The position numbers and the translations under genes were made by a program. From the NCBI RefSeq assembly GCF_014841115.1, contig NZ_JACYTP010000018.1, positions 1 to 64,000 of the forward strand: DNA of 64,000 nucleotides. The letters are read 5' to 3'. How positions within the stretch are numbered: position 1 is the stretch's first letter; the number at the start of each line of letters is the position of its first letter. Positions 51,412 to 63,740 of the stretch are shown one piece after another. Source of the DNA: Photobacterium arenosum. GTDB taxonomy: Bacteria > Pseudomonadota > Gammaproteobacteria > Enterobacterales > Vibrionaceae. The notes beneath the pieces were generated by a model. The model did no database searches. It worked only from the letters and a program-made list of their open reading frames with translations, and was not told the origin of the DNA.

Positions 51412-52763
51412 TGGGAATTTTGTGGAATTTGGGCGCCTTTCTCGTTGCGCTGGGCATTTTAATTGCGGTGCATGAATTCGGACACTTCTGGGTTGCACGC
51501 CGTTGCGGCGTGTATGTCGAGCGTTTTTCCATTGGTTTTGGCAAACCCCTATGGCGCCGGGTTGATAAGCAAGGCACCGAATACATACTGGCAATGATCC
51601 CACTCGGCGGCTATGTCAAAATGCTGGATGAGCGGGTTGACACTGTACCGGCTGAACGTCGCCATCAGGCTTTCAATAACAAGTCATTGTGGCAAAGAAG
51701 CGCCATTGTGGCGGCTGGCCCTCTTGCTAACTTTGTTTTTGCTATCTTTGCCTATTGGGTTGTGTACCTGATTGGTGTCCCTGCGGTTAAGCCGGTGATC
51801 GGAGAGGTTGCGCCGCAGTCAATAGCTGCCCAGGCCGGTATTGAAAGCGGCATGGAACTTAAGTCAGTTTCCGGTATCCAAACTCCGGATTGGGAGTCCG
51901 TCAATATGGCCATGATAAGCCATATTGGTGATGATGAGATGACGCTGACAGCCGTGCCGTCGGAAGAGTCTTATGAAAAGACATTCAATCTGGATTTGCG
52001 CAACTGGTCTTTTGACCCGGAAAGTGAGCGTATACTGACGACTCTGGGTCTCACCCCGTTTTCACCGCCGATCACGCTGGAAATTGGTCAGTTGGTGGAT
52101 AACGGAGCGGCCAAAAAAGCTGGCTTCGAAATAGGGGATACGATTGTCGCTATCGACAAGCAGCCGATTACTCAATGGCTGCAGGTGGTTGATGCGGTTC
52201 GTTCCAGCCCGGATCAAGCGCTGACAGTTCAGCTGCGCCGTGGCGACGAGCTGGTAGAAGCCTCCTTGACGCCCATTAGCAAAGAGTTGCCGAGCGGTGA
52301 GTGGGTTGGATATGCTGGCTTCGCACCTGTGATGTCAGAGTGGCCAGCAGATCAGCGCTTTGTTCGCCAGTATGGACCGATTGAGGCCATTGGTGAAGCG
52401 ACCGGGAAAACCTGGCAACTGGTGACACTGACCTTTGATATGGTAACCAAACTGGTGACCGGGGATGTGGCACTGAAGAATTTAAGCGGCCCGATTTCTA
52501 TCGCCAAAGGTGCGGGAACAACGGCTGATTATGGCATAGTGTACTTTTTGGGTTTCCTGGCTTTAATTAGCGTTAACCTGGGTATAGTGAACCTGTTGCC
52601 GCTGCCTGTGCTGGATGGTGGGCATTTACTCTTTTTTGCAATTGAAGCTGTGACACGACGTCCTGTTTCAGAGCGTATACAGGATCTTGGCTACCGTCTT
52701 GGATCTGTGATTTTAGTCGTTTTGATGGCTGTAGCGCTCATAAATGATTTTACCCGCCTTTAA
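51408..52763 (+). CDS. rseP: site-2 intramembrane protease RseP
   Basis: A 451-residue inner-membrane zinc metalloprotease that cuts RseA after DegS, releasing sigma-E. The zinc motif HEFGH is at residues 22-26 in the first transmembrane helix, and the second metal-site motif LPVLDGGH lies near residue 403. Two PDZ domains occupy the periplasmic loop (about 125-310). The start is ATG 51408 or the next codon. It is followed by bamA, a typical sigma-E target. Confidence 0.96.
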   Translation: MMGILWNLGAFLVALGILIAVHEFGHFWVARRCGVYVERFSIGFGKPLWRRVDKQGTEYILAMIPLGGYVKMLDERVDTVPAERRHQAFNNKSLWQRSAIVAAGPLANFVFAIFAYWVVYLIGVPAVKPVIGEVAPQSIAAQAGIESGMELKSVSGIQTPDWESVNMAMISHIGDDEMTLTAVPSEESYEKTFNLDLRNWSFDPESERILTTLGLTPFSPPITLEIGQLVDNGAAKKAGFEIGDTIVAIDKQPITQWLQVVDAVRSSPDQALTVQLRRGDELVEASLTPISKELPSGEWVGYAGFAPVMSEWPADQRFVRQYGPIEAIGEATGKTWQLVTLTFDMVTKLVTGDVALKNLSGPISIAKGAGTTADYGIVYFLGFLALISVNLGIVNLLPLPVLDGGHLLFFAIEAVTRRPVSERIQDLGYRLGSVILVVLMAVALINDFTRL

Positions 52764-52799
52764 TAAGTGCGTTTTTAGCAAGGAATAATCAGAACAGTA

Positions 52800-55217
52800 A
52801 TGGCGATGAAGAAACTGTTAGTCGCATCCCTCTTGCTTGGCAGCAGTGTGGTACATGCGGAACAATTTGTGGTGGATGATATCCGCTTTGAGGGATTACA
52901 GCGTGTAGCCTTGGGTGCTGCATTGCTGAAAACGCCTGTCAGAATTGGTGATTCGGTCGATGAACGTGACGTCGCGGATATGATCCAGGCCTTGTTTGCT
53001 TCAGGCAATTTTGAAGATATTCAGGTTTTTCGTGACGGCAATGCTCTGGTGGTGAAAGTCATTGAGCGTCCGACCATTGCCAGCATTACGTTTTCTGGCA
53101 ACAAGGCAATCAAAGACGAGCAGCTCCAGGAAAACCTCAACGCGTCTAAAATCAGCGTGGGTGAAGCACTGGATCGCACTACTCTGAGTAAGATTGAAAA
53201 GGGCCTGGAAGATTTCTACTACAGTGTGGGCAAGTACAATGCCAGTGTTAAGGCCGTTGTGACCCCATTGCCACGAAATCGTGCTGACCTGAAATTTGTC
53301 TTTACCGAAGGGGTATCGGCGAAAATTCAGCAAATTAATTTCATTGGTAATAACGTGTTTACCGATGAAGATCTGCGCGACAAATTCAATCTGCAGGCCG
53401 ATGTACCCTGGTGGAACTTCCTGGCCGATGAAAAGTATCAGAAACAGGTGCTGGCTGGTGATCTGGAAACCCTGCGTTCTCAGTACCTCAACAACGGTTA
53501 TCTGAAATACAAGCTTGAATCGACCCATGTGTCTATCTCCCCTGATAAGAAAGGGGTATACATCACTCTGAATATCAATGAAGGCCAGCAGTATACTGTC
53601 AAGGGCGTCAAATTCCGCGGAAACCTGGTTGGCGCGCAGGGCGAACTGGCCGGGCTGGTCACCTTTAAAGAGGGTGATATTTACAACGGTGCGAAAGTCA
53701 CAGGGTTGGAAGAGTCGATCAAACGCCGGCTTGGCGAGTTGGGTTATGCCTACCCGCAGGTGAATACCATTCCAGAGTTTGATGATACCAATCAGCAGGT
53801 GTCCCTGCTGGTGAACGTTGAGCCAGGCAAGCGTATTTACGTGCGTAATATTGCTTTCTCTGGCAATACATCAACTCAGGACGAAGTGTTGCGCCGCGAA
53901 ATGCGCCAGATGGAAGGCAGCTGGCTCAACTCTAAGTCAATTGAACGCGGTAAAGAACGTCTGAACCGTACCGGTTTCTTTGAATCGGTTGATGTACAGA
54001 CAGTGCGTGTTCCGGGCACCGAAGATCAGGTCGATGTTCAGTACAAGGTGAAAGAAGCCAACGCTGGTAACATCAACTTTGGTGTCGGTTATGGTACTGA
54101 ATCCGGAGTTTCTTTCCAGGCTGGTATCCAGCAGGACAACTTCCTGGGAACCGGTAACCGTTTCGGCATCAGTGCCATGATGAATGACTACCAGAAAAAC
54201 GTGAGCGTTGAGTACCGCGACCCGTATTTCACGCTGGATGGTATCAGCCTGGGCGGCAAAGTGTACTACAACGAGTTTGAAGCCTCTGACGCTAACATTT
54301 CTGACTATACCAACCAGAGCTACGGTACCAGTCTGACCTGGGGTTTTCCGTATGATGAACTGAATTTCTTTGAATTTGGTCTGGGCTATGACCACAACAA
54401 GATCTCGAATACGGAAGAGTATTATCAGATCGAAAAATTCAAACAAATTCATGATTTTGATCAAGCGAATACTTCCATTGAGCTGGATGACTTTGACTGG
54501 TCGGTTTCCTGGACCCGCAATAACCTGAACCGTGGCTTCTTCCCGACAGCAGGTAACCATCAGCGTGCTACCTTCCGCATGACAGTACCGGGTTCAGATG
54601 CCCAGTATTTTAAAGCGCAGTATGATGTCCGTCAGTACTTCCCGTTAACTCAGGAACAGGACTTTACCCTGTTGCTTCGCGGACGGCTGGGCTATGGTAA
54701 TGGTTACGGCACAACGGATAATGGCAGTGATCAGCTATTGCCGTTTTATGAAAACTTCTATGCGGGTGGCTTCTCTACCCTGCGTGGGTTCCGTTCCAAT
54801 ACTGTGGGTCCGAAAGCTGTCTATGTTGGCGGCTGTGATAGCGGTGGTAGCATAGGTGGCAATAACAGCTGTGCGACAGGTTCTGACGATGCTGCGGGCG
54901 GTAATGCTGTCGCACTGGCCAGTGTTGAGCTGATCGTCCCGACTCCGTTTGCTTCTGAAGAGGCGAGGAATCAGATCCGTACCAGCCTGTTTATTGATGC
55001 CGGTAACGTGTGGGACACAGAATACGATTTGAGCGGACAGGACGGTGATTTTCTGTATGACTATTCAGATCCTTTCCTGATCCGTGCTTCATATGGTGCG
55101 GCTCTGCAGTGGATGTCACCAATGGGACCTCTGGTCTTTTCGGTAGCGAGGCCACTTAAGAAATACGATGGCGATGACGAAGAATTCTTCACATTTACCA
55201 TCGGACGCACATTCTAA
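52800..55217 (+). CDS. bamA: outer-membrane protein assembly factor BamA
   Basis: An 805-residue Omp85-family protein. The signal peptide ends at about Ala20 (SSVVHA). Five POTRA domains (about 22-420) precede a 16-strand C-terminal barrel. The conserved loop-6 RGF motif is in [17 protein letters not shown], and the last residue is Phe (TIGRTF), the usual outer-membrane signal. BamA is the core of the machine that folds and inserts outer-membrane proteins. A glycine-rich, Cys-containing insertion follows the RGF motif ([25 protein letters not shown]). The start is ATG 52800 or 52806. Confidence 0.97.
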   Translation: MAMKKLLVASLLLGSSVVHAEQFVVDDIRFEGLQRVALGAALLKTPVRIGDSVDERDVADMIQALFASGNFEDIQVFRDGNALVVKVIERPTIASITFSGNKAIKDEQLQENLNASKISVGEALDRTTLSKIEKGLEDFYYSVGKYNASVKAVVTPLPRNRADLKFVFTEGVSAKIQQINFIGNNVFTDEDLRDKFNLQADVPWWNFLADEKYQKQVLAGDLETLRSQYLNNGYLKYKLESTHVSISPDKKGVYITLNINEGQQYTVKGVKFRGNLVGAQGELAGLVTFKEGDIYNGAKVTGLEESIKRRLGELGYAYPQVNTIPEFDDTNQQVSLLVNVEPGKRIYVRNIAFSGNTSTQDEVLRREMRQMEGSWLNSKSIERGKERLNRTGFFESVDVQTVRVPGTEDQVDVQYKVKEANAGNINFGVGYGTESGVSFQAGIQQDNFLGTGNRFGISAMMNDYQKNVSVEYRDPYFTLDGISLGGKVYYNEFEASDANISDYTNQSYGTSLTWGFPYDELNFFEFGLGYDHNKISNTEEYYQIEKFKQIHDFDQANTSIELDDFDWSVSWTRNNLNRGFFPTAGNHQRATFRMTVPGSDAQYFKAQYDVRQYFPLTQEQDFTLLLRGRLGYGNGYGTTDNGSDQLLPFYENFYAGGFSTLRGFRSNTVGPKAVYVGGCDSGGSIGGNNSCATGSDDAAGGNAVALASVELIVPTPFASEEARNQIRTSLFIDAGNVWDTEYDLSGQDGDFLYDYSDPFLIRASYGAALQWMSPMGPLVFSVARPLKKYDGDDEEFFTFTIGRTF

Positions 55218-55236
55218 CCCTTTAAGGAGAGAGCCT

Positions 55237-55746
55237 TTGAAACAGTGGATTAAAGCAGCCGGTCTTAGCCTGGTCGTTCTTTCATCATCTATGTATACCC
55301 AGGCAGCGGCAGCGGCTGAGAAGGTAGGCTACGTTGCCACGGCTCAAGCCATGGCGCAACTGGCACAGCGTTACAACTTGCAGGATAAGCTGCGTAACGA
55401 GTTCCAGGGACGGGTAACAGAATTGCGCTCGCTGGAAACCAATATCAAATCTAAGCTGGAAAAGCTCAAGCGTGATGGTCAGCTGATGAGTGCCAGCGAC
55501 AAGTCTAAACTGCAAAACGAGTTGCAGACGCTGGATGGCCAGTTCAAGCAAAAAGCGCGTGCTCTGCAGGAAGATCAGGCGCGTCGTGCGTCGGAAGAGC
55601 AGCAAAAGCTGGCCATGAAACTGCGTACAGCGATTCAGGATGTGGCTAAGCGCGAAGGCTACGATATGGTTGTTGATGGTCAGGCAATCCTGTTTGCTAA
55701 CCCTAAAGATGATCTGTCTGCGAAAGTGATGTCAGCGGTGAAATAA
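55237..55746 (+). CDS. skp: periplasmic chaperone Skp (OmpH)
   Basis: A 169-residue precursor with a signal peptide (core LSLVVLSSSMYTQAAAAA) and a mature part with the long helical coiled-coil arms of Skp (LRSLETNIKSKLEKLKRDGQLMSASDKSKLQNELQTLDGQFKQKARALQEDQ). The head strands are KVGYVATAQAM and YDMVVDGQAILFAN. It holds unfolded outer-membrane proteins in the periplasm. The start is TTG at 55237 with AAGGAGAG upstream; a longer frame back into bamA has no support. It is 19 bp after bamA. Confidence 0.94.
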   Translation: MKQWIKAAGLSLVVLSSSMYTQAAAAAEKVGYVATAQAMAQLAQRYNLQDKLRNEFQGRVTELRSLETNIKSKLEKLKRDGQLMSASDKSKLQNELQTLDGQFKQKARALQEDQARRASEEQQKLAMKLRTAIQDVAKREGYDMVVDGQAILFANPKDDLSAKVMSAVK

Positions 55747-55953
55747 GCTGCGCTTGTTTCACTGAGTGCTAGCGAGAGAGTACACCGGGAGGGAATCAAG
55801 GTCCGTCTGGTGTATTCCTCTTAGTATCCAAAATGACATTATTATGTGAACATTGTTCAAATTGTGGGCGTTTCTGCGTTATCCCTTTGCATTGTCTCTT
55901 ACTCCGCAGATAATAAGGCGCAGTACGTACAAAACGAAATATTAAGGTAAATA

Positions 55954-56982
55954 ATGGCTGCATTGACGCTTGCTGCATTAGCAGAAAAATTAGGTGCGGA
56001 GCTGCGTGGTGACGCAGCGGCCGAAGTCACAGCAATTGCAGGGTTGGGCCAGGCAGGCTCCGGCCAGATCACTTTCCTTTCCAGCAGTAAATACCGTCAG
56101 CACCTGCAAGCGTGCAAGGCGACAGCGGTGATGTTGACACCGGCTGATGCTGAATATTTCGACGGAAATGCACTGATCGTTAAAGACCCTTATCTGGCCT
56201 ACGCCAAAGTGGCTCAGTGGCTCGATTCCACACCAGCCAGCGCGGTAGATATTGCGCCATCAGCGTATATTGCCCCTGACGCCGTTCTGGGTGAGGGCGT
56301 TGCCGTTGGCCATAATGCCGTGATCGAATCCGGTGTGGTGCTGGGTGATCATGTTCAGGTTGGTCCCGGCTGCTTTGTCGGTAAAGGTGCGCGCCTTGGC
56401 AGTCGCACTAAGCTATGGGCCAATGTCAGTATTTATCACAATGTTGTGCTGGGTGACGATTGCCTGGTTCAGTCGGGGACAGTGATTGGCTCTGATGGCT
56501 TTGGTTATGCGAACGATAAAGGCCAGTGGCAAAAAATTCCTCAGCTGGGCACGGTGCGTATTGGTAACAGAGTAGAGATCGGAGCTTGTACCACTATTGA
56601 TCGTGGTGCGCTTGAGGATACCCTGATCGCTGATGGTGTTATCATTGATAACCAGTGTCAGATTGCCCATAACGTTTCCATTGGTGAAAATACTGCGATT
56701 GCAGGTGCTACGGTTATGGCAGGCAGCCTGAAAGTCGGTAAACATTGTTTTATTGGCGGAGCCAGTGTGTTCAATGGCCATATGGAAATTACCGATGGCG
56801 TGACTGTGACAGGTATGGCAATGGTCATGAGACCTATTACTGAGCCTGGCGTGTATTCATCCGGTATCCCACTACAAACTAACCGGGAATGGCGTAAAAC
56901 GGCGGCACGTGTTCTGAAAATTGAAGAAATGAATAAGCGATTGAAATCTGTAGAGAAAAAACTCGAAAAAGATAGTCAGTAG
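55954..56982 (+). CDS. lpxD: UDP-3-O-(3-hydroxyacyl)glucosamine N-acyltransferase LpxD
   Basis: A 342-residue trimeric acyltransferase, third step of lipid A synthesis. The N-terminal uridine-binding domain (about 1-100, with [10 protein letters not shown]) is followed by left-handed beta-helix hexapeptide repeats (100-310) and a C-terminal helix. The catalytic His239 is in [17 protein letters not shown]. It uses an acyl-ACP to N-acylate the glucosamine. It sits in the usual skp-lpxD-fabZ-lpxA-lpxB order. Confidence 0.97.
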   Translation: MAALTLAALAEKLGAELRGDAAAEVTAIAGLGQAGSGQITFLSSSKYRQHLQACKATAVMLTPADAEYFDGNALIVKDPYLAYAKVAQWLDSTPASAVDIAPSAYIAPDAVLGEGVAVGHNAVIESGVVLGDHVQVGPGCFVGKGARLGSRTKLWANVSIYHNVVLGDDCLVQSGTVIGSDGFGYANDKGQWQKIPQLGTVRIGNRVEIGACTTIDRGALEDTLIADGVIIDNQCQIAHNVSIGENTAIAGATVMAGSLKVGKHCFIGGASVFNGHMEITDGVTVTGMAMVMRPITEPGVYSSGIPLQTNREWRKTAARVLKIEEMNKRLKSVEKKLEKDSQ

Positions 56983-57085
56983 TTTTTCGTTCTCATTTTG
57001 CCGTTTCGGGCCTGCGTCACTTACCGCGTAGGCCGCTTACGTTTTTGTCCGGCGCTTTATTAACTTTTTAGACAGGAATGCAGTT

Positions 57086-57541
57086 TTGACTAGCGAAAAC
57101 AAAACGCTGAATATCACCGAGATCCAAGCTCTTCTTCCGCACCGTTATCCTTTTCTGATGGTTGATCGTGTTGTTAACTACGAAGAAGGCAAAACACTGA
57201 CAGCGATTAAAAACGTTTCCGTCAATGAGCCGCAATTTACCGGCCACTTCCCGAAAATGCCTGTTTTTCCTGGTGTACTGATTCTTGAAGCCATGGCACA
57301 GGCCACTGGCTTGCTGGCGTTTAAAACCTTTGGTGCGCCGGCAGAAAATGAACTGTATTACTTTGCCAGCATTGATAATGCGAAATTCCGTAAACCCGTT
57401 GGCCCTGGTGACCAGCTGGTAATTGAAGTGGAATTCCTGAAAGAGCGCCGCGGTATTGCCATGTTTAATGGCATTGCGAAAGTGGACGGCGATGTTGTGT
57501 GTTCTGCTGAGTTGAAATGCGCGAGACGAGAGTTTTCATGA
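57086..57541 (+). CDS. fabZ: 3-hydroxyacyl-ACP dehydratase FabZ
   Basis: A 151-residue hotdog-fold dehydratase of fatty-acid synthesis. The catalytic His54 and Glu68 are in [22 protein letters not shown], and the opening [13 protein letters not shown] is diagnostic. It competes with lpxA for 3-hydroxyacyl-ACP. The start is TTG at 57086 with CAGGAA upstream. Its stop overlaps the lpxA ATG (ATGA), giving translational coupling. Confidence 0.96.
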   Translation: MTSENKTLNITEIQALLPHRYPFLMVDRVVNYEEGKTLTAIKNVSVNEPQFTGHFPKMPVFPGVLILEAMAQATGLLAFKTFGAPAENELYYFASIDNAKFRKPVGPGDQLVIEVEFLKERRGIAMFNGIAKVDGDVVCSAELKCARREFS

Positions 57542-58326
57542 TTCACGAAACAGCACAAATTCACCCATCAGCGGTGATTGAAGACGGTGTGATAATCGGA
57601 GCCAATGTTACCGTTGGCCCTTTTACCTACATTGGCAAAGATGTCGAAATTGGCGACGGTAACGAGATCATGTCACACGTTGTGATCAAAGGCCCGACCA
57701 CGATTGGCAAGGATAATCGCATTTTTCCTTATGCAATTGTCGGTGAAGAGTGCCAGGACAAGAAATACAACGGTGAACCGACGCGCCTGGAAATTGGTGA
57801 TCGCAATGTGATCCGCGAAAGCGTACAGATCCATCGCGGCACGGTACAGGATAAAGGCGTGACTATTGTTGGCGATGACAACCTGCTGTGTGTCAATGCC
57901 CACGTTGCTCACGACGTCGTGATTGGTAATCACACCCATATTGGTAACAACTCAATTCTGGGTGGCCATGTGGTGGTAGGCGATTACGCCGGCGTGATGG
58001 CACTGTCAGCCATCCACCCATTCTGTAATGTGGGTGCGTACAGCTATGTCGGTGGCTGTTCTGCCGTGGTGCAGGATGTGCCGCCTTATGTACTGGCTCA
58101 GGGTAACCATGCCACACCGTTTGGACTGAACATTGTGGGTTTGCAGCGTAATGGCTTTGAAAAGCCTGAAATTCATGCCTTGCGCCGTGCCTATAAAGAG
58201 ATTTACCGCTCGGGTAAAACGCAGGCCGAGGTGAAGCCGGTACTGGAAGAGATGGTGAAAGACTGGCCGTCGGTTGGCCTGTTGCTGGATGCTCTGAACA
58301 ATACCGAACGCGGAATTATTCGCTGA
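57538..58326 (+). CDS. lpxA: UDP-N-acetylglucosamine acyltransferase LpxA
   Basis: A 262-residue trimeric acyltransferase, first step of lipid A synthesis; same length as E. coli LpxA. Hexapeptide repeats fill residues 1-190, with the catalytic pair His122 and His125 (NAHVAHD). A C-terminal helical domain contains [24 protein letters not shown]. Gly173 of the acyl-length ruler is the same as in E. coli, which is compatible with a long 3-hydroxyacyl substrate, though other residues also matter. ATG 57538 is the family start; a frame beginning earlier inside fabZ is not used. Confidence 0.97.
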   Translation: MIHETAQIHPSAVIEDGVIIGANVTVGPFTYIGKDVEIGDGNEIMSHVVIKGPTTIGKDNRIFPYAIVGEECQDKKYNGEPTRLEIGDRNVIRESVQIHRGTVQDKGVTIVGDDNLLCVNAHVAHDVVIGNHTHIGNNSILGGHVVVGDYAGVMALSAIHPFCNVGAYSYVGGCSAVVQDVPPYVLAQGNHATPFGLNIVGLQRNGFEKPEIHALRRAYKEIYRSGKTQAEVKPVLEEMVKDWPSVGLLLDALNNTERGIIR

Positions 58327-58327
58327 T

Positions 58328-59488
58328 ATGAGCAAGCCTCTTCGAATTGGAATTGTCGCCGGGGAGATCTCCGGCGATATTTTAGGGGCCGGCTTTATTG
58401 AAGCGGTCAAAGCGCGCTATCCGGATGCCGAGTTTGTTGGCGTTGCAGGACCGCGCATGCAGGCGCTGGGCTGCGAAGCTCTGTTTGATATGGAAGAGCT
58501 GGCGGTCATGGGGATCGTCGAGGTTGTCGGTCGGCTGCCTCGTCTGTTTCACATTAAAGCCGAGCTGGTTAAGTATTTTTCAGCCAATCCGCCGGATGTG
58601 TTCGTGGGCATTGATGCGCCTGACTTTAATCTGCGTTTGGAAAAAGACCTGAAATGTCAGGGTATTAAAACCGTTCATTATGTCAGCCCGTCGGTCTGGG
58701 CCTGGCGGCAGAAGCGGATCTTCAAAATTGAAGCCGCGACCAATCTGGTTTTGGCCTTCCTGCCCTTTGAAAAAGCCTTTTACGATAAATTTAACGTTCC
58801 GTGTGAATTCATCGGTCATACCATGGCGGATGCCATTCCATTAGAGACAGACAAAGCCGCTGCCCGGCAAAAACTGGGACTGGACAGCGATAAACGCTGG
58901 CTGGCCGTGTTACCTGGCAGCCGTGGCGGTGAAATGGGTCTGCTGGCAGAGCCGTTTATTCAGGCTTGCCAGTTGCTGAAAGCGAAACAGCCAGAGCTGG
59001 GTTTTGTGGTGGCGCTGGTGAACCAGAAACGCCGGGAACAGTTTGAACAGGCGTGGAAGGCGACAGCGCCCGAACTGGATTTTGTTCTGGTTGATGATAC
59101 CGCGCGCGATGTCATGACGGCGTCAGATGCGGTGTTACTGGCTTCCGGTACCGTAGCGCTGGAATGTATGTTGGTTAAGCGTCCAATGGTGGTGGGCTAT
59201 AAAGTCAAACCGCTGACAGCCTGGTTAGCCAAACGCATGCTCAAGACCAAATATGTGTCATTACCCAATATTCTGGCGGACAAAGAACTGGTGCCTGAAT
59301 TATTGCAGCAAGAGTGTGTGCCAGAGAAACTGGCCGCGGCAGTTGAGCAAAGCCTGACAGCCGACAACCAGCCGCTGATGGACGAATTTACCCGGCTGCA
59401 CCAGCTTATCCGGTGTGATGCGGATAAGCAGGCTGCCGAAGCCGTGCTGACCTTAATCGGTAAGTCATCTAGCAGTGGCCGGTGTTAA
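58328..59488 (+). CDS. lpxB: lipid-A-disaccharide synthase LpxB
   Basis: A 386-residue GT-B glycosyltransferase that joins UDP-diacylglucosamine and lipid X into the lipid A disaccharide at the inner membrane. Landmarks are [67 protein letters not shown] and [23 protein letters not shown]. It starts one base after the lpxA stop, so coupling is likely. Confidence 0.97.
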   Translation: MSKPLRIGIVAGEISGDILGAGFIEAVKARYPDAEFVGVAGPRMQALGCEALFDMEELAVMGIVEVVGRLPRLFHIKAELVKYFSANPPDVFVGIDAPDFNLRLEKDLKCQGIKTVHYVSPSVWAWRQKRIFKIEAATNLVLAFLPFEKAFYDKFNVPCEFIGHTMADAIPLETDKAAARQKLGLDSDKRWLAVLPGSRGGEMGLLAEPFIQACQLLKAKQPELGFVVALVNQKRREQFEQAWKATAPELDFVLVDDTARDVMTASDAVLLASGTVALECMLVKRPMVVGYKVKPLTAWLAKRMLKTKYVSLPNILADKELVPELLQQECVPEKLAAAVEQSLTADNQPLMDEFTRLHQLIRCDADKQAAEAVLTLIGKSSSSGRC

Positions 59489-59513
59489 TTTACCGGACAG
59501 AGTGAAACACATT

Positions 59514-60119
59514 ATGCAATACGAACCCTTTGTATACCCGGATGCCCGATTGATTGCGGGTGTGGATGAGGTTGGCCGTGGGCCGCTGGTCGGTGCTGTT
59601 GTGACAGCCGCTGTCATACTCGATCCGGCCAACCCTATAGTCGGGCTTGCTGACTCGAAAAAGCTGAGTGAGAAAAAGCGGCTGGCGCTGTTTGACGACA
59701 TTCAGGAAAAAGCACTGAGCTGGTCTTTGGGCCGCTGTGAGCCGGAAGAAATTGACGAGCTGAATATTTTGCAGGCTACTATGGTCGCGATGCAGCGAGC
59801 GGTTGCTGGCCTGTCTGTACAGCCCGATTATGTCTTGATCGACGGCAACCGTGTGCCATCGTTACCTGTGCCGGCCCAGGCCGTGGTGAAAGGTGATATG
59901 CGGGTGGCAGAAATCAGTGCTGCCTCGATTCTGGCCAAAGTGACCCGCGACAGAGAAATGCAAGTCCTGGATGCGCAGTACCCTGCTTACGGGTTTGCCC
60001 AGCACAAAGGTTACCCGACCAAAGCGCACTTTGCGGCGTTGGAAAAACACGGCGCGATTGAGCAGCACCGTAAGAGTTTTAAGCCAGTTCGAGAGCGAAT
60101 TGCGCAAAATTTGAAGTAA
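59514..60119 (+). CDS. rnhB: ribonuclease HII
   Basis: A 201-residue RNase HII that cleaves RNA in RNA-DNA hybrids, including single ribonucleotides. The acidic active site begins in [23 protein letters not shown], with further motifs [46 protein letters not shown] and [13 protein letters not shown]. The ATG at 59514 (MQYEPFVYP) matches the E. coli N-terminus. A GTG at 59475, overlapping lpxB, is an alternative. Confidence 0.96.
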   Translation: MQYEPFVYPDARLIAGVDEVGRGPLVGAVVTAAVILDPANPIVGLADSKKLSEKKRLALFDDIQEKALSWSLGRCEPEEIDELNILQATMVAMQRAVAGLSVQPDYVLIDGNRVPSLPVPAQAVVKGDMRVAEISAASILAKVTRDREMQVLDAQYPAYGFAQHKGYPTKAHFAALEKHGAIEQHRKSFKPVRERIAQNLK

Positions 60120-60204
60120 TGGCTTTCGGGCACTTGCGTTGACGAAAAATCATTTTAGACTCAACACCTGTTTGTGTCTTAACCGCTGAATTGACGACAT
60201 CATC

Positions 60205-63200
60205 ATGGCTGAACCACGCTTTATACACCTGCGCATCCACAGTGACTTTTCCATGGTCGACGGCCTGAGTAAGGTCCCGCCTCTGGTCAAGAAAGTGGCA
60301 GAGCTGGGCATGCCCGCAATGGCCCTGACAGATTTCACTAACTTGTGCGGCCTGGTGAAATTCTATTTCGCAGCCCATGGCGCGGGGGTGAAGCCTATTA
60401 TCGGTGCGGATTTCAAAGTGCGCAGCGATGAGAATGGCGATGAGCTGTCTGATCTCACTGTCCTGGCGGCAGACAATGACGGTTATAAAAACCTGACTTT
60501 GCTGATATCCCGTGCCTATCAGCGCGGGCATGTGCAACACATGCCTGTGATTGACCGCGACTGGCTGGTTGAGCAGAAGCAGGGGTTGATCCTGTTGTCT
60601 GGCGGTAAAACCGGAGATGTCGGACAGGCCTTGCTCAAAGGCAACCAGGCGGCGGCAGAGCGCTGTGTGGCCTTTTATCAGCAACACTTTCCCGGCAATT
60701 ATTATCTGGAGCTGGTCCGTACCGGCCGGCCGGATGAAGAAGCGTACCTGCATTTTGCCATTGAACTGGCCGCGCAGGCAGATTTGCCTGTGGTGGCAAC
60801 CAACGATGTGCGTTTTATCAACCCGGATCAGTTCGATGCTCATGAAATCCGCGTCTGTATCCATGATGGTTATACTCTGGTCGATCCCCGCCGTCCCAAA
60901 CATTACAGTGCTCAGCAATATCTGCGCAGTGAAGAAGAAATGTGCAAGCTGTTTGCTGATATTCCGGAAGCCCTGGAAAACTCAGTAGAAATTGCCAAGC
61001 GCTGTAATGTAACGGTCCGGTTAGGTGAATATTTCCTGCCAAACTTTCCGACCGGTGACATGACGACGGAAGATTTCCTGGTCTTGAAGTCTAAAGAAGG
61101 TTTGGAGCGACGTCTGGAATTCTTATTCCCGGATGAAGAAGTGCGCAAAAACCGTCGCCCTGAATACGACGAACGTCTGGATATTGAACTGGAAGTGATC
61201 AACCAGATGGGTTTCCCTGGCTACTTCCTGATCGTCATGGAATTTATCCAGTGGTCGAAGGAGAACGGTGTGCCCGTTGGCCCGGGGCGGGGCTCGGGTG
61301 CAGGATCCCTGGTCGCTTATGCGCTGGATATCACGGATCTCGATCCGCTGGCCTTTGACCTGCTGTTCGAACGCTTTCTGAACCCGGAACGGGTATCCAT
61401 GCCTGATTTTGATATCGATTTCTGTATGGATAAGCGGGATCAGGTGATAGATCACGTGGCCGAAATGTACGGCCGGGATGCGGTATCCCAGATCATCACT
61501 TTTGGCACTATGGCGGCTAAAGCCGTTATCCGGGATGTGGGCCGGGTACTGGGCCACCCTTATGGCTTTGTCGATCGCATTTCCAAGATGATTCCGGCAG
61601 AACCGGGCATGACACTGGCAAAAGCTTTTGAGGCCGAGCCGCAGCTGGGTGAAGTGTACGAAGCCGATGAAGAAGTCAAAGATCTGATCGACATGTGCCG
61701 GGTGCTGGAAGGGGTAACCCGAAACGCCGGTAAACACGCCGGAGGGGTGGTCATATCGCCGACCACAATTACAGATTTTGCCCCGCTGTATTGTGACGCT
61801 GAAGGCCATCACCCGGTCACACAGTTTGATAAGAACGATGTAGAAACCGCGGGGCTGGTGAAGTTCGACTTCCTGGGCTTGCGTACGCTGACCATTATTG
61901 ACTGGGCGCTGGGCATGATTAACCCGCGCCTGGAAGCTCAGGGCAAGCCGCCGGTCAATATTACGGCTATCCCGATGGCGGATCAGAAATCGTTCGCCAT
62001 GCTGCAACGCTCAGAATCCACCGCGGTGTTCCAGCTTGAATCGCGCGGCATGAAAGATTTGATCAAGCGCCTGCAGCCGGACTGTTTTGAAGACATGATC
62101 GCACTGGTGGCCCTGTTCCGTCCTGGCCCGCTGCAATCAGGCATGGTGGATAACTTCATCGACCGTAAGCATGGTCGTGAAGAAATCTCTTATCCCGATG
62201 CCACTTATCAGCACGAGTCGCTGAAAGAGATTCTGGAGCCGACATACGGCATTATTCTGTACCAGGAACAGGTCATGCAAATTGCCCAGGTCCTGGCCGG
62301 TTACAGCCTGGGCGGTGCTGACTTGCTGCGCCGTGCTATGGGTAAGAAAAAACCGGAAGAAATGGCGAAACAGCGAGCCACGTTTGAAAGCGGCGCCGTG
62401 AATAACGGGGTCGACGGCGAGCTGGCGATGAAGATCTTCGATCTGGTAGAGAAATTCGCAGGTTACGGCTTCAACAAATCACACTCGGCCGCCTATGCCC
62501 TGGTGTCTTACCAGACTCTGTGGCTGAAGGCGCATTATCCGGCTGAATTTATGGCTGCGGTAATGACCGCCGACATGGATAATACCGATAAAGTGGTCGG
62601 CCTGGTGGAAGAATGCCAGCGCATGAATCTGCAAATACTGCCGCCGGATGTTAACAAGGGGCTTTACCGCTTCACCGTTGATGATGAGGGTGCCATTGTC
62701 TATGGCATAGGCGCTATTAAAGGGGTAGGTGAAGGCCCGATAGAGAATATTATTGCGGCACGGGAAAAAGGCGGCCATTTTAAGGACTTATTTGATTTCT
62801 GTGCCAGAATAGACACCAAGAAGGTCAATAAACGCGTTCTGGAGCGGTTGATCAAAGCCGGTGCGATGGATCGTCTCGGACCCAACCGCGCGGCGATGAT
62901 GGCAACATTGGACGACGCGCTGAAAGCCGCTGGCCAGCACCATCAGGCCGAGGCATTCGGTCAGGCGGATATGTTCGGCGTGCTGACAGCAGCGCCGGAA
63001 GAAGTGGAAAAAGCGTACGCCAATATTCCGGAATGGCCAGAAAAAATCTGGCTGGAAGGCGAGCGGGACACGCTCGGCTTGTACCTGACCGGCCACCCGA
63101 TCAACAGTTATGTGCGTGAGCTTAAGCACTATGTCACCTGGCGCCTGAAAGATGCCCATCCGACAGGGCGTGATAAGGTAGTGACGATTGCCGGACTGGT

Positions 63201-63684
63201 TATCGCCGCCCGGGTTATGACAACCAAGCGCGGTACCCGGATTGGAGTGCTGACATTGGATGACAGATCGGGGCGCATGGAAGTTATGCTGTTTTCCGAT
63301 GCTTTGGAGCGATATCTCGATCTGATTGAAAAAGACCGGATTTTGGTCGTTTCCGGACAGGTCAGCTTTGATGATTTCAATGGTGGCCTTAAAATGTCTG
63401 CACGTGAAGTCCTTGATATTTCTGACGCTAGAGAAAAGCACCTGCGGGGTCTTGCTATCTCGCTGACTGAAGGGCAGATTGATCACACATTTTTTGAGCG
63501 TTTCAGCAAAGCGCTGGAGCCGCATCGGGCAGGTACTGTCCCGGTGAATATTTATTATCAGCGTTCGAATGCACGCGCTAAACTTACCCTTGGCACAGAG
63601 TGGCGGATAACGCCAAGTGATGATTTAATCACTGATCTCAAAGTGTTACTGGGCGAGCAGCAAGTCGAATTTGAGTTTAATTAA
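60205..63684 (+). CDS. dnaE: DNA polymerase III alpha subunit
   Basis: A 1159-residue C-family polymerase, one residue shorter than E. coli DnaE. The PHP domain starts [16 protein letters not shown]. The polymerase active site includes [15 protein letters not shown] and the Asp pair D401/D403 in [11 protein letters not shown]. Helix-hairpin-helix and OB-fold ([33 protein letters not shown]) domains follow, and the C-terminus carries tau/beta interaction regions. It is the replicative polymerase. It lies between rnhB and accA, as in E. coli. Confidence 0.98.
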   Translation: MAEPRFIHLRIHSDFSMVDGLSKVPPLVKKVAELGMPAMALTDFTNLCGLVKFYFAAHGAGVKPIIGADFKVRSDENGDELSDLTVLAADNDGYKNLTLLISRAYQRGHVQHMPVIDRDWLVEQKQGLILLSGGKTGDVGQALLKGNQAAAERCVAFYQQHFPGNYYLELVRTGRPDEEAYLHFAIELAAQADLPVVATNDVRFINPDQFDAHEIRVCIHDGYTLVDPRRPKHYSAQQYLRSEEEMCKLFADIPEALENSVEIAKRCNVTVRLGEYFLPNFPTGDMTTEDFLVLKSKEGLERRLEFLFPDEEVRKNRRPEYDERLDIELEVINQMGFPGYFLIVMEFIQWSKENGVPVGPGRGSGAGSLVAYALDITDLDPLAFDLLFERFLNPERVSMPDFDIDFCMDKRDQVIDHVAEMYGRDAVSQIITFGTMAAKAVIRDVGRVLGHPYGFVDRISKMIPAEPGMTLAKAFEAEPQLGEVYEADEEVKDLIDMCRVLEGVTRNAGKHAGGVVISPTTITDFAPLYCDAEGHHPVTQFDKNDVETAGLVKFDFLGLRTLTIIDWALGMINPRLEAQGKPPVNITAIPMADQKSFAMLQRSESTAVFQLESRGMKDLIKRLQPDCFEDMIALVALFRPGPLQSGMVDNFIDRKHGREEISYPDATYQHESLKEILEPTYGIILYQEQVMQIAQVLAGYSLGGADLLRRAMGKKKPEEMAKQRATFESGAVNNGVDGELAMKIFDLVEKFAGYGFNKSHSAAYALVSYQTLWLKAHYPAEFMAAVMTADMDNTDKVVGLVEECQRMNLQILPPDVNKGLYRFTVDDEGAIVYGIGAIKGVGEGPIENIIAAREKGGHFKDLFDFCARIDTKKVNKRVLERLIKAGAMDRLGPNRAAMMATLDDALKAAGQHHQAEAFGQADMFGVLTAAPEEVEKAYANIPEWPEKIWLEGERDTLGLYLTGHPINSYVRELKHYVTWRLKDAHPTGRDKVVTIAGLVIAARVMTTKRGTRIGVLTLDDRSGRMEVMLFSDALERYLDLIEKDRILVVSGQVSFDDFNGGLKMSAREVLDISDAREKHLRGLAISLTEGQIDHTFFERFSKALEPHRAGTVPVNIYYQRSNARAKLTLGTEWRITPSDDLITDLKVLLGEQQVEFEFN

Positions 63685-63740
63685 TGAGTCCGATACCTGT
63701 CAGACAGGTTGCTAATAATGGACAAAGGATTACAAGTGGT

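Noticed and set aside
55168..55236. Longer skp frame starting inside bamA
   Set aside because: It would remove the signal peptide from the N-terminus; the TTG at 55237 has a strong ribosome binding site.
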